Positions 33,285 through 45,811 are shown, numbered from the stretch's first letter. The stretch is 64,000 nucleotides of DNA from Ailurus styani (GCA_002007465.1 LNAC01000845.1:453084-517083); one strand, 5' to 3'. Made by a program: numbers and translations. Notes: generated from the letters alone by a model not told the origin.

Positions 33285-33320
33285 CCTATACAAACACAAA
33301 TACATAATTTATATCTATCT
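33285..33320 (+). repeat. 36-bp segment, copy 2
   Basis: Second copy of the segment at 32,837-32,872, again just downstream of a microsatellite. Confidence 0.9.
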
Positions 33321-33748
33321 TATGTATAGATCTTATATATATCTATCTTTCTTATGTGGCCAGTCCCTCTCATAGATACCTTTCTTATTCTGCTAGGCTC
33401 TTGTATACCACACATTGTGCCACCTCAATTATGGACAACATCCCTAGCTCTTTCTGACTCTAGCACCCCACATCCTCCTCCTTATAGAAACCCTTCTAAA
33501 CCCCTCTAGACTGTAAGTCAACATGGATCCACAGCCTGGATCATCTCCCTCATGAATGCCCTCCTTGTTTCACTTGGGCTCTCACACTTAATGCCGAGTT
33601 ACTCCTCAATAGGGATGTCTTCTTCATTTCATTCAGGACCTAATGCCCAGCACTGATCCACCATGCCCCCCTCCAACACAAACCTATCAACACCTATTCC
33701 TATCTTGCTATGCTCCACCTAGTAGATTTAGGACTGAATTGTTAATGG
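33321..33748. other. Pyrimidine-rich unique sequence
   Basis: No repeat or gene recognised. Richer in C than the surroundings. Confidence 0.45.
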
Positions 33749-33842
33749 AATGGAAGGGAAGGAAGTGTGGGGAAAATAAGGGAAGGGAAAGAAAAATACA
33801 AAAAAGGAAAGGAAGAGAAGGAAAAGGGAAGAAAAAAAGAAC
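33749..33842 (+). repeat. Purine-rich (GGAA/GAAA) low-complexity tract
   Basis: Nearly uninterrupted A/G over about 90 bp with degenerate GGAA units. Appears as a chance 72-aa frame. Confidence 0.85.
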
Positions 33843-33869
33843 TCCCATTATTACTCAATGAGTTGGTAA

Positions 33870-34630
33870 TTAAAATTTTGACTTATTCTTTGATTCAAAA
33901 ATTATTTACTCATTTTATTTAGTAGATTGTATTATAGACATGGATTTACATTTTATAGTGTTATTTATAGATGGATATAGACTACAATTTTTGCTTTTTG
34001 AAATTTATGATCAATATATAAATATTCCTTATGTACTTGAAAAGAATGTTTATTCCCTCGAACAAAAATTTTACATACACAATGTGAATGATTAAAGTAT
34101 CAACACCTCCATATTTTAAATTCTTAATGGTATGTTTTAATTTTAAACTGTTTATTTAAATAATCCTCTATTAATGTTTCTTTTTTTGCCACTTCATCTT
34201 TGGATTTTTTAAAGTGTTTCAGTAAATGTATTTTGATCCCTTATTAGTAAACAATGACCATCTATCTTATTTAATGATTCTTATAATAAACTCTACTTTC
34301 TATGACATTGCTATTATGATGCCTGGTTCTGTTTTGTTTAGTTGTTGCAAATTTTAACAATTTTGAATCACTTCAGTTTAGCTTTTGTTCTTGTCAAGTA
34401 CATATTGTAAATCCCTATTTGAGTCTCTATATTTTAACAGAGAGGTTCAATTATTTACAGTCAGTGTCACAAATTATATTTTCAAATATATTTTAGCCAT
34501 TTTGTTTTTGAATTTAATTAAATATATTTTCTGCTCTTTCTTTTGTTTTCTCTGTTAATATGCTGACAAAGGATTCGTTGTTTTTCTCATTGCCTGTTTA
34601 ATTATGTGCAAGGTTTATATTTTGATTTAA
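33870..34630 (-). mobile_element. Very old antisense L1 ORF2 endonuclease-region fragment
   Basis: Weak antisense landmarks in order: 'gaaaagaatgtttattcc', 'tttaatgattcttataata', 'attatgatgcctggttctg', 'tttacagtcagtgtcac'. All suit the L1 endonuclease domain read backwards. Highly diverged. Confidence 0.5.
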
Positions 34631-34929
34631 TTGAGCATAAGGTGTTTGAGTTCAATTATTCTATTTGCTCTTTTAAGAGAAATATAAGTTCAAGTAAGTT
34701 TTCAAAAACTTAATTATCAACATCAAGAATAAATCTATACACTCCTATTTCATAGGGAAAGAAAATTAGATTTCTCTTCTTTTTCCACTTTTCATCTATT
34801 ATCGTTAAATTATTTTTACAATGTCTTTCAAGAATTTTGATCATGTAAATTAAGTTTACTAATCACACTTACAGGTATTGTTTTGACACAATTCTTCAGC
34901 TTTGCATTTTTCTTACTACCAAAGTTTTC

Positions 34930-37560
34930 ATAATGATTCTTATTTCCAGCTTCACTGAGATATAATTGACATATAACACTGCATAAGTACATTAAAGTAC
35001 ACAATATGATGACTTGATACACATATATACTGCAAACTGTTTACCACAAAAAGATTAGTTAACACATTCTTCATCTCACATAATTACCATGTGTTGTTGT
35101 TATGGTGGGGATATTAAAGCTCTAGTCTCATAGCAACTTTCCAGTATACGATACATTATTGTTACTATAGTAACCATGCTGCACATTAAATCTTGGGAAC
35201 TTATTTATCTTATAACAGAAAATTTGTAGCTTTTGACCAACATCTCCCCATTTCCCCCACCCTTCAGCCTCTGGAAATCACCATTCTATTCACTGTTTCT
35301 ATGACCGTGATGTTTTAAAATTCCACATATAAGTAAGATCATACATGTTTGCCTTTCTCTGTCTGTTATTTCACTTGGCATAATGCACCCAGGGTCCATT
35401 GGTGTTTGTCACAAAACAGGATTTCCTTCTTTTTTTATGGCTGAATAATAATCCATTGTGTACATGTGTATCTCTCTCTACACACACACACACATTTTCT
35501 TTTTTTATTCATCTTTTGGTGGGCACTTGGGTTGTTTCCATGTCTTGGCTATCATTAAAAATGCTGCAATGAACATGGGAGTGCAGATATCTCTTTAAAA
35601 TAGCAATTTTAACTTCTTCAGATATATACCCAGAAGTGGAATAGCTAGAATATATACTAGTTCTGTTTTTTAAATTTTTTGAAGACCCTCCATACTGTTT
35701 GCCATCCATAGTGGCTCTCCAATTTACAGTAGATGCTTTAGTAAAGGATTCCCTTTTCTCCACGTCCTTGCCAGCATTTGTTATCTCTTGTCATTTTGGT
35801 AATAGCCATTCTAACAGGTGTGAGGTGATATCTTGTTGTAGTTTTCATTTGCATTTCCCTGGTGATTAGTTATTTTGGTTTTTTTTTTCAAAGATTTTAT
35901 TTATTTATTATTTGACAGAGTGAGAGAGATGAGACAGATCACAAGTAGGCAGAGAGGCAGGCAGAGAGAGGAGGAAGCAGGCTCCTGCTTGGCAGGGAGC
36001 CTGATGCGGGGCTTGATGCCAAGACCCTGAGATCATGACCTGAGCCGAAGGCAGAGGCTTTAACCCACTGAGCCACCCAGGCGCCCCACCCTGATGATTA
36101 GTTATATCAGGTACCTTTTCAAGTATTTTTTGGCCTTTTTTTTTGTCTTTGGAATAATGTCTATTCAATTCCTCTGTCCATTTTTTAATCAGGTTTTTAA
36201 AATATTTTTTGTTATTGAGTTGTGTGTTCCTTACATATTTTGGATATTAACTATCTAATACAGGCTTTGCAAATATGTTTTCCCATTCCATAGATTGCCT
36301 TTTCAATTTGTTGATTGTTTCTTTGGTGTGTAGGAGCTTTTCAGTTTGATGCAGTTCCACTTGTTGATTTTTGTTTTTGTTGCTAATGCTTCTGGTGTCA
36401 TATCCAAAAAATGATTGCCAAGACCAAAGTCAAAGAGCTTGTTCCCTATGTTTTTTCCCAGGAGTTACAGGGTTTTAGACCCAACATTTAAACCTTTAAT
36501 CCAAGCTAATTTTTGTGAGTGGTATAAAATAATAACAATTTCATTCTTGTGCATGCACATAAAAGATAGTCTCTTTCCTATGAGTATTCTTAGCTCCCTT
36601 GTCAAATATTAGTTAATCATACATGTGGGGGGTTATTTCTGGGTTCTCGATTCTGTTCCATTGTTCTGTTTGTTTTATGCCAGTACCATACTGTTTTGAT
36701 TATTGTAGCTTTGTAATATAGTTTGAAATCAGGAAGTGATCACACAAAGCCTCCAGCTTTGTTGTTCTCAAGATTGGTTTGGTTTGGCTTGGCTATTTGA
36801 GGACTTTTGTGGTTCCACAAGAATTTTAGGATGTTTTTTCTATGTCTGTGCAAAATGTCATTGGAATTTAATAAAGATTGCATTGAATAGATGGCTTTTG
36901 GAAGTATGGACATTTTAACATTAACTCTTCCAATACATGAATACTGGATATCTTTCCATTTCTATGTATCTACTTCAATTTATTTCCTCAATATATTGAT
37001 TTTTCAATTTCTTGGTTAAATTTACTTTTATTTTATCATTTTTGATACTATTGTAAATGGGATTGTTTTCTTTATTTCTTTTTCAGGTAGTTCATTGTTA
37101 TTACAGAAAAAAAACTCATTTTTGTATGTTGATTTGGTATACTGTAACTTTACTGAGTTAGTTTATTAGTAGTTAGAATTTTTTGGTAGAGTCTTTAGGT
37201 TTTTTTATATGCAAGATCATACCATTAGCAAAGACAATTTTACTTCTTCATTTCCAATTTGGATGACTTTTATTTCTTTTTCTTACCTAGGAGCTCTGGC
37301 AAGGACTTCCAGTACTATGCTGAATAAGAGTGGGAAGAATGAGTGCTTTTCTCTGTTCTTGATCTTAGAGGAAAAGATTTCAACATTTCACCATTGAGAA
37401 TGATGTTAGCTGTTGGTTTGTCATATATGGCCTTTATTATGTTGAGGTATGTTCATTCTATTATCCAATTTATTAAGTTTTTCTCATGAAGGGATGTCAA
37501 ATTTTGTCAAATGCTTTATTTTATATATCATTCCTTGGTCTCTAGGGTATATCTTTTTTT
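34930..37560 (-). mobile_element. Antisense L1M (L1MA/MB-like), 3' UTR to RT domain
   Basis: Left end 'cttcactgagatataattga' and 'tatcttataacagaaaattt' are antisense L1M 3' UTR. Then come 'ttgggttgtttccatgtctt', 'aatgctgcaatgaacatgg', 'ttgattgtttctttggtgtg', 'gatcttagaggaaaagattt' and 'ggcctttattatgttgagg', which run backwards through ORF2 to the RT core. A young SINE splits it at 35,874. Many indels; no frame. Confidence 0.92.
35874..36088 (-). mobile_element. Can-SINE, young mustelid type, in antisense L1M
   Basis: Minus-strand consensus-like copy with head GGGCGCCTGGGTGGCTCAGT. Target copies are 'ccctggtgattagttat' (35,857-35,873) and 'ccctgatgattagttat' (36,089-36,105), 16 of 17 matching. 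Confidence 0.97.
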
Positions 37561-38540
37561 CCAGGGAAGGGTTAAGCTGGAGAATACAGTTCATTTATGA
37601 AAGTCTTTAAAAGAAATACCATCTTTACTTGCTTGATGGAGTATATAATTCTTTAGCTATAAACTTATTTTCTCAAAACTGTACTTCTAACTTAATTCTA
37701 TTGTTAAATTTAACATCTCCAAAAATGTTTGAGATTGACCTAATTTCTTTCATTATAAGTAATTTGATTCTTCCCTTGCCTGGATATTTCTATATTTTTC
37801 CTTCATCCAGAAATTTTTCATAACTAAAGGTGTGTATCATTATTAATTTTGTATGATATTTAATGAGTACAATCAATGTATACAGGCAGATATTTCTCAA
37901 TCCAGTATCATTTAAAATTTTTAAATCTTTTATCTTATTAATTTTTTCTTCCTTTTTCTTCCTTTAAGTTGTATCTCTTTTCCCCAACTTCTGTATTTAC
38001 TGTTCTTTTCACACTTTCATTTCTTTTTCTTTTCCTTGAGTTCTGAGAGATACTCATATTTGTCCTCTATCTCATGAATTCTTTCTTCTTTAATATTGAT
38101 ATTACTTAACAATTTCAATACTGTTTCAAATTCTACTACAGCATTATTGGTTTCTTATCTCTCTTGTGGTTTCTGCAGCCAAATTTTATAACTTTTATTA
38201 GTCTTTTATAAGATATCATTTAGCCACATGTTGTACATGGAGTCCACTTTTTCTGATGTTTTATTGAGGGCAAGAAACTGATATTGTCCAAAGCAATTTT
38301 TTTTACATTGTATTTTTCCCCCTGGGAAGTTCTCTTTGTTTGTTGGATGCTATTTCATTTACCTTGTTTTATGTTCCAGAATCATGTAACTGTCTCCATG
38401 CTTTGTCAGTTAACCAGGCATGTACACATTCTTCCTTATTTAATGAATATTTAAGAATATTTTGATTCTCCATAATGCTTGTCTAATGCTATTTGCCACA
38501 ACCTTTGCATTGCCTAAGAATATTATGATGTTGACCCACA
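37561..38540 (-). mobile_element. Probable antisense L1M ORF1/5' region
   Basis: T-rich, with 'ccttgagttctgagagatac', 'catgaattctttcttcttta' and 'ttctactacagcattattgg', which suit an antisense ORF1 coiled-coil region. Same strand as the preceding element, but the RT N-terminus and endonuclease are missing between them. Family assignment is weak. Confidence 0.45.
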
Positions 38541-38595
38541 ATAATTTCTCCTTTTTTTTTTAAACTCCCACAGCCTTTATTACTTGTACCAAGCT

Positions 38596-38799
38596 AGGTT
38601 TCTTTTTAGAGATTTATTTATTTGTTTTAGAAAGAGAAAGAGAGCGTGAGAGGGGGAGGGATAGAGGGAGAGGGAGAGAGAGCATCTCAAGCAAACTCCG
38701 ACTGAGCACAGAGCCCAACATGGGATACTGTGATGAGATCATGACCTGAGCTGAAATCAAGAGTTGGACACTTAACCGATGGAGTCATCCTGGTGTCCC
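38596..38799 (-). mobile_element. Can-SINE, older type
   Basis: Minus-strand head worn to GGGACACCAGGATGACTCCA, with 'ttaagtgtccaactcttg' and a GA-rich body on the plus strand. The 11-bp 'tgtaccaagct' lies at 38,585-38,595 and 38,800-38,810. Confidence 0.95.
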
Positions 38800-38810
38800 T
38801 GTACCAAGCT

Positions 38811-39830
38811 TGTTAACATTGATTACATTTTTCCTTGCATTGTTTTAATGATTCGTATTTGTGAGGTTTTTCTCCTGCTTAAAGAAAATATTGATGCTAC
38901 TTGTATTCTCAAGATGGCTTTGACAGGAATGTGAATATGGATGACAATATACATATGGAGGTCCTGAGATCTAATACATTTGAGAAATGAGAGTGGTTGT
39001 AGTTCTGTAGATGTTCTGAGAAATCACCTGAGGTTGAGGAGCAGTTCTTGGGAAATCCTGAAGAATACTGGGTGAAGAGGAAAGGCAGCAATATTAATTA
39101 AAAGGTAGATATTGGGTTTGGCCTTTATCCTCTGTTGCTTTATTTACCTTTATTGATGGAGGCTTGAATTATATCAAGGCAATGATGTGCTAATCCCCAT
39201 ATAAATGGGTTATAGGCTAAAATCTTGGAAACAAGGATATATGATGATGGGATCTCAGGAATATCACCTCCCCTTTTCTTACTTTCTCTGTGATTTCAGT
39301 TTACACATTGGCATGTTGCTCTATTTCTCCACCAATTACTTCCTTAAGCTTCTGTCTTTAATATGTTACCAATTAATGTTTTTAAGTAGCAGATACTTGT
39401 GCTTTTAATGTGGTAGTCTAGAAAGCACACAGAGATACATATTTATTTATCAATATCCATTGGAAATGGTGATGCAAAGCATGCATACGTATTCATACTG
39501 AGACCACCCAAGACTCAATTCATGTTGTGTTAGTGAAAAGAAGATTTAATGGAGATTTGTCTGAAAGCAGAATGGTAAGATAGATCTGAATTTTGCTTCT
39601 CATCTCTGTTCCTACCTGATATGGGCTCATGGGTATCTAGTAGAAACTTCAAACTGTCTGAAATTGACCCTCTGTTATTCCCCTTCAATCCCAAACCAGC
39701 TACTTCTGCAGTCTTCCCAATATCTAGGTAACAAATACTTGTGTTTTTGATATAACAGTCCAGAAATTTAGGTTGTATATATTAATGGTTATTTCACTGT
39801 TACATGTTTTTTTTCCCCAGATCAAAATGC
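38811..39830. other. Unique sequence
   Basis: About 1 kb without a recognised repeat, reading frame or RNA gene. Confidence 0.5.
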
Positions 39831-39834
39831 TAGT

Positions 39835-40615
39835 GTCCTTTCCTTTCCCTCACTCTACACCTCCAGACTGCCAGCAAATCCTGTCAGTACCATCTTCAAA
39901 ATAGATCTAGAATTAAATAACTTCTTGCTACTGACACAGCCGTGAGCTTGATTCTAGCAACCATCGTCATTTGCTTGTTAGTAAAATAGTCTCCTAGCTG
40001 GTCTTTCAGCTTCTGATCTAGACCTCCTGCCATCTATTCTCAATGCAACCACCAAAATAATCTTGTTAAAACATAAGCAAACTCATGTTACTTCTCTGCT
40101 CAAAACTGTCCAGTGGATTTCTGTCTCGCTCTCGTCACCCAGAGTAAAAGCCAAAGTCCTAAGATTATAAAGCCTTACATAATGTGGCTCCATTAGCTCT
40201 CTGATTGTGTTTCCAGGCACACTCTCACCTCATAGTCTTTGCACTTGCTATTCTCTGTATTAGAATGTTCCTAGCCCAAATGTGTGCATGACTAGTACTC
40301 ATATTTCCTCTGGACTTTTACTTCCAAATAATTTTCTCAATGAGGACCACTGTGTTTAGGCTATCTAAAATTTGAAAACCCGGTGACAATTCAATTACCC
40401 TTATCAGAAAATAGGCTTAATTTTTCCTGCTTAGTACTTCCCACTATCTAAAACACTACTTTTTACTTGTTATCAGGTGAATTGTCTTTCTTTTCCTACT
40501 AAAATATAAGTTCCCTAAAGGCACAATTTTTTTTCAATACTTTATCCCCATTACCTAGAACTTTGCCTGATTTTTGGCATATGACACTCAAATATTTGCT
40601 AAATGAAAAAGGAAA
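39835..40615 (+). mobile_element. L2 LINE 3' region, sense
   Basis: Landmarks in L2 order: 'cttctctgctcaaaactgtc', 'cagagtaaaagccaaagtcc', 'taatgtggctccattagctc', 'tttgcacttgctattctctg', 'ataagttccctaaaggcac', 'ctttgcctgatttttggcat' and 'aaatatttgctaaatgaa'. This is a long, fairly complete ancient 3' end. Confidence 0.88.
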
Positions 40616-40872
40616 GGACAACAATGGAAACGCTTGTGTTTGATGTGAAGAGACTCTTGATCTGGAAGAAAAGTGATTTCAGTGCAGGGTTTAATTAAGT
40701 CTTCCACTTCCTAGCAGTTAAGATAAAACACACTGAAACTTTGCATTTAAGAATCTAGGTAGAAATCAGAAGAAACAGAAAACTGAAGCAATGTGGTTTC
40801 TAAATATCTCTTTACTGGTAATGAAAAATGTTAACTAAGTTTGTAGAAAAGTAAAAGAAAAAATTGTGTTGG

Positions 40873-41111
40873 GGAGCGCTTGGGCAGCTCAGTTGGTTAA
40901 GCAACCAACTCTTGATATTGGCTCGGGTCTCAGATCTCAGGGTCTTGAGAATGAGCCCTTGCTGGTCTCTACACTCAGCATGGAGTTTGCTTGGGATTTT
41001 CTCTTTCCCTCTCCTGCCTCTCCCCCCACTTGTACTCTTTCTCTAAAATAAATGAATGAATGAATGAATAAATAAATAAATAAATAAAATCTTCTTAAAA
41101 GATTAAAAAAC
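40873..41111 (+). mobile_element. Can-SINE, older carnivore type with (GAAT/AAAT)n tail
   Basis: 'gcttgggcagctcagttggt', 'aagcaaccaactcttgat', 'ttgcttgggattttctcttt', then (ATGA)n/(AAAT)n and TCTTCTTAAAAG. 'ttgtgttgg' flanks at 40,864-40,872 and 41,112-41,120. Confidence 0.93.
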
Positions 41112-41120
41112 TTGTGTTGG

Positions 41121-41688
41121 AAAACATCCTTTCATCACTATGGCAACACCATTAATTGATCATGCTATTCTTTTCTGCTGAACTCAAATAAGGTTTTAGA
41201 TTCCTTAATGCAGTACTACAGTCAGCTCTCAATCATTTGAAGATGGCACACTAATTAAAACTTATTTTTACTCCTGAATGTTCTTTGAGTATATTAGGGG
41301 TGCCTTATCTGGTCTTAGGTTCCTTTACATATTACAAGATTCCAAAGTAACAGTAGAGGAATTAACTGACAAATATTTTGATGACTTCTTTGGCCAGCAT
41401 TGTGGGAGGTTGAAAGGCAGTATAAAAGACAAATTTAGCACTCAAAAAATTGTTTTATGAAAAATGTGTAGTAAGAGGAAAGGATATTAAGATACCTTTA
41501 AACAGATCCACATATCAAAATGGTGATCTCTCTCTTCCAAGATCTGTATTTAGCAACACAAATATAGAAGTGAAAACTGAAATGCTGACACTTTTTTTTT
41601 CCTATAGCATTCAGCCCCGCTGCTTTTCCTTTTTCCTTTCATTTCTTTCTTTTTCCTTCATTTCCTTTCTCTCTTTTTTGACTACCTC
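41121..41688. other. Unique sequence
   Basis: No repeat or gene recognised. Pyrimidine-rich tract near 41,590-41,680. Confidence 0.5.
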
Positions 41689-41706
41689 AAAAATATGTTA
41701 AATTAA

Positions 41707-41893
41707 GGGCGCCTGGGTGGCTCAGTGGGTTAAAGCCTCTGCTTTCGGCTCAGGTCATGATCTCAGGGTCCTGGGATCGAGGCCCGCATCGGGCTCTCTG
41801 CTCAGCAGGGAGCCTGCTTCCCCCTCTCTCTGCCTGCCTCTCTGCCTCCTTGTGATCTCTCTCCCTCTGTGAAATAAATAAATAAAGTCTTTA
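41707..41893 (+). mobile_element. Can-SINE, youngest-looking copy in the window
   Basis: Near-consensus throughout ('gggcgcctgggtggctcagt', 'gggatcgaggcccgcatcgg', 'tgcctgcctctctgcctcct'). An identical 18-bp duplication 'aaaaatatgttaaattaa' lies at 41,689-41,706 and 41,894-41,911. High CpG retention and a perfect duplication point to recent insertion. Confidence 0.98.
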
Positions 41894-41911
41894 AAAAATA
41901 TGTTAAATTAA

Positions 41912-42805
41912 ATTAGGTACAGTTAAATTTTGCAAATGAATTTTATTATGTTAAAATTGAAACTTAACTTCATCAAATGACTCCATTATGAGATGAAAGA
42001 AAAAGCCCCAGAGTGGATTTTAAAGATTTTAAATACATATATTAATACCAACATGTAGAAATAACTCTTAGAAATTATTAAGAAAAATACAAATAAACTG
42101 CCAGAAAAATGAGCAAGAAAATTGATCAAGCACTTCACAATATGGAACCGATTCCTGCAGAATAAAAGTAGAAAATTCAGATAAGAAATAAACTATTTGT
42201 TTGAAAATGCTAGAGAGCTCCTGTTTCAAAAAAGACTTGAGGAGCCAGATGTGAAGAGGGGAATTTTAATGTGTTGAACAAAACTTTGTACACATTGCTT
42301 TTCCTTTCTGGTCATTTACCAAATCATTGCATGGGGAATGAGTCGCAGGGCAGAGGTGGCAGCTAAGAGGCAGAGAAGGCCAGATCTCATAGTTCTGGGA
42401 AGAAATAATATTAGAAATCAGGACTGACAAGGAATCCAGGACCTGAGAAGCCAAGATCCTTGAGCTCATAAGTGAGACCAACAAACTGCAGCAGTTTTCT
42501 CTTTGAAGCATTTGCTAATTAAGGTATTGGAGTAGGAGTAGAAGATAAGCAAAAAGCTATGAGAAAGCAAAGCAAAGATTCTGATGTCTTCCTGTGTTAG
42601 AAAGAAGAAAATTGAAAGTCAAGGCACATTAAAGAAAAAGAGCCCTAAAGAGGAAGAAAGAGTTGTCAGTTCTGATGCCTGGAAGGCTAAACCTGAGGAA
42701 TAAGGCCAAACTGTGGGTAGAATAAGCCTTAAAAATAAGGCAAACCAGCACTAAGTCAGTTCAGTTTCAGATTATATTGAAGCAATCTGTCCCTCCAATT
42801 CCTGC
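41912..42805. other. Unique sequence
   Basis: No recognised repeat, gene or RNA. An 81-aa antisense frame (42,266-42,511) has no motif. Confidence 0.5.
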
Positions 42806-42807
42806 TA

Positions 42808-43620
42808 AGGTAGCAGTTCCCATACATTTTTGGCTTCAGGATCCCTTTGCACTCTTAAAATTATTGCGGACTCTCAAACGCTTTTGTTTATATGAGTCAT
42901 ATCTATTGCTATTTGCCATCTTTGATGAACACTAAGACATTTAAAAATTCTTATTAACTAAAAAAATAATGAACTCATAAGTTATATAATTAACATATTA
43001 TAAGACACAACGTTTCCAAAAGAGTAAAAATAATGAGAAGTGTGGCACTGCTTAACATTTTTGCATATCTCTTTTCTGTCTGGATTGATAGAAGACAGGT
43101 GAATTCTCATGTCTTCTTCATTTGATCTACTGCTATTTTTTGTCTTGGTTGAAGTATTTGAAGAAAATGTGTTCTCACGCAGATATACAGTTGGAAAAAG
43201 GGAAGAGTAATTTATTAACCTTTTTAGATAATTGTATTATTTGATACTTTACTAAAATTCAACAAGTGATATTTTCTTAAAGATTAGTTGAAATGTGGAA
43301 TCTAAAATTGTATTAGTGAACTTTTGTACTCTGTGAAATTAAAATCCACTCATCTATCTTGCATTTTAAATGTATGTTTTATTCACTTGTAATTTTGCAA
43401 TATCATGAACTATTTATGGAAAATATAGATTCACTAAGGTTTGCAGACCATCTGCTTAGGACTACCTCACATTTACCTTTGCTGTGAAAGTGATGTGATA
43501 TATACTGAAGTATGTAGAGCCTATTGTAAAATAACCTAACACCTGAAAATTTTTCAGAGCAAATTCTGGAGGGATTCCATTTTCAGTTCCCTCTTACCAC
43601 AATACTATTTGAAACCAGCA
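42808..43620 (+). mobile_element. hAT-Charlie-like DNA transposon fossil, copy 2
   Basis: Left end 'gtagcagttcccatacattt' then 'ggcttcaggatccctttgca', 'cgcttttgtttatatgagtc', 'tgaagaaaatgtgttctcac', 'ttagataattgtattattt', 'aattcaacaagtgatattt', 'tagtgaacttttgtactct', 'aaattaaaatccactcat'. Same blocks and spacing as the 31.3-kb copy, so both descend from one family. No coding capacity. Confidence 0.7.
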
Positions 43621-44225
43621 ATTGCAGGGTAGTCAAGTCAAACGAAAATCCATCAGGGCTTTTCACAGACATGGTAAGCTTCTTTCCTGTTGTGGCCTGT
43701 ATTAACACCATGTATATAGAATAAAGACTAGACCAAAGAAAAAGCCTACGTGTGTAAACTTGGCCTGTAGAGAGGTTGCTTCAGTTATAGAAAAATAGCA
43801 CAAAGAAGAAGTGTGCAGAGTTACTCTGCACATTCAGTCATAGGTACTTCAGTCCCCTCAGATCATTTTGCTGTTGGGATGATCTTATATCACAAGTCCT
43901 TTGGAGTAATATCTGAGCTAAGGATTAAAACAGCATTAGGCAAGCATTATGGCGAATGAAAATATTTTTAAATATTCATTGAATAGGGAAGAATGTGTAC
44001 ATGCCTGATTAATTTACAAAGCATGGAGACAATTACATGATTCTGGAACATAAAACAAGACAAATGATCAGGACCTCCACAAATATTGGCATCCATATTC
44101 ACATTCCTATCCAAGCCCTCTTGATAATACAAGTAGAGTAAATATTTTCTTCAGGCAGAAGGAGAAAAACCTCACAAATATGAATCATTAGAATAATACA
44201 AGTCAGAATGCAATCAAGTGTTAAT
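43621..44225. other. Unique sequence
   Basis: No recognised repeat or gene. Confidence 0.5.
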
Positions 44226-44237
44226 AAGCTTGGCACA

Positions 44238-44434
44238 GGGGTACCTGGGTGGCTCAGTTGCTTAAGCATCCAACTCTTGATTTCAGCTCAGGTCATGATC
44301 TCAGGGTCGTGGGAGCCCATGTTGGGCTCTGTGCTCAGTGGGAGTTTGCTTGAGATTCTCTCTCTCTCTCTCCCTCTGTGCCACCCCCCCCAACTCTCTC
44401 TTTCAAACAAACAAATAAATCTTAAAAAAAAAAC
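44238..44434 (+). mobile_element. Can-SINE, older carnivore type
   Basis: 'ggtacctgggtggctcagtt', 'aagcatccaactcttgattt', 'gagtttgcttgagattctct', tail CAAACAAACAAATAAATC. 'aagcttggcaca' (44,226-44,237) and 'aagcttggtaca' (44,435-44,446) are the target copies. Confidence 0.96.
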
Positions 44435-44446
44435 AAGCTTGGTACA

Positions 44447-45055
44447 AATAATAAAGGCTGTGGGAGGTAAAAAAAAAAGAGGAGAAATTAGTGTGGGTGA
44501 ACATCATAATATTCTTAGGCAATGCAAAGGTTGTGGCAGATGCTATGGAAATAGAAAAGATAGGTACTGACAGACAGGAGAGATCATTTTATAAAGTTTT
44601 ATGCTGATTTTAATAGCCTGGAACCAGAAACTAGATTAAAGCTCAGCCACTCTTCATTTGGTATGGAGAGGAAAGGTGACAAATGTAGGTTGCCCCTATT
44701 TGAAATATTTCCTAAATTTTATTACCTTTCATTCTGTATATGTCCAAATGTGAAATCCTGTTTTCGTTTTATGCTTTTTGAAAGTTATTTGTGTAATTTG
44801 AAAGTTATATTCAAATGAAATTCCACAATTCAACTGATCAACCTAAGCTGTGATATGCCAGAGCAAACTGGCTCCGATCATTAGTTTTTTTCTCACCATT
44901 TTAATTCATTCTTTTTGATTCAAAGTGGTTTCAACTGTTGCTTGCTGTATCTTTACAAGGTCAAGAACTTTAATTGTGAAAATATATATTAAAGTCATAC
45001 CCCCCAAATCATTAGGTTCTAGGTTCTAATAATTTCAAATAGGTTTTTTCCTATA
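44447..45055. other. Unique sequence
   Basis: No recognised repeat or gene. Confidence 0.5.
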
Positions 45056-45059
45056 TGAC

Positions 45060-45255
45060 TCAATGACTATAGTTGAAAATCATGTAGAATGTAAAGCAAT
45101 TCTTTGCTGTGTGTACACATTGTGTAACTTCTAGATCTCCTAATCTCCACCCCCTAAATACAGCATGGGATCTCTATCATTATAACCACCAAAATACAGC
45201 CTCTATACATTTCTCAAATGTCTACTAAATGGTGATATGGCCCTCATTAAGAACC
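45060..45255 (-). mobile_element. MER20-like hAT-Charlie element, antisense
   Basis: 'caattctttgctgtgtgtac', 'ttctcaaatgtctactaaat' and the end 'cattaagaaccactattgg' match the reverse of MER20. Diverged. Confidence 0.65.
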
Positions 45256-45583
45256 ACTATTGGAGGACTGCTTTTTGTTCTTCACCTATACATTTAGATG
45301 TGGTAAATTAGACTCAGATGAGCACTCTTATTACCATCTATCAGTATCACCCGTTTTGTCAAAGATGTAGTGAATGACAAACATGCATCATACAGGGGCT
45401 AGGTGCCAATTATATCCTCAAATGGCTCCTATTGGCAAAACTGCATCCAGGCAAAGTATGGCAAGAAATCTCATTAATTTCTTGATTGGATATGAAGTAA
45501 AGGACACACAGCTCTTTTACCTTCATAAACACTTAAAGAAAATAGTCAATTTAACAGGAATACCTAGGCTGTGACCATCACTC
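45256..45583. other. Unique sequence
   Basis: No repeat or gene recognised. A 66-aa frame at 45,374-45,574 has no motif. Confidence 0.45.
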
Positions 45584-45599
45584 CAAGTTTTCCATTTTA

Positions 45600-45792
45600 T
45601 TTTTTTTCCAAGATTTTATTTATTTGACAGAGAGAGAGACAGCAAGAGAGGGAACACAAGCAGGGGGAGTGGCAGAGGGCAAAGCAGGCCTCCTGCTGAG
45701 TCGGGAGCTCTAGCAGGGCTTGATCCCAGCACCCTGGGATCAGGACCCGAGCCAAGGTAGACACTTAATGACTGAACCACCCAGGCACCCCA
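45600..45792 (-). mobile_element. Can-SINE, antisense
   Basis: Minus-strand head GGGGTGCCTGGGTGGTTCAG, body and TTTATTTATT tail. 'caagttttccatttta' (45,584-45,599) and 'caaggtttccatttta' (45,793-45,808) match at 15 of 16. Confidence 0.96.
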
Positions 45793-45811
45793 CAAGGTTT
45801 CCATTTTAATA

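Noticed and set aside
33097..33375. 92-aa frame with a YIYIYI repeat
   Set aside because: Translation of the (AT)n microsatellite.
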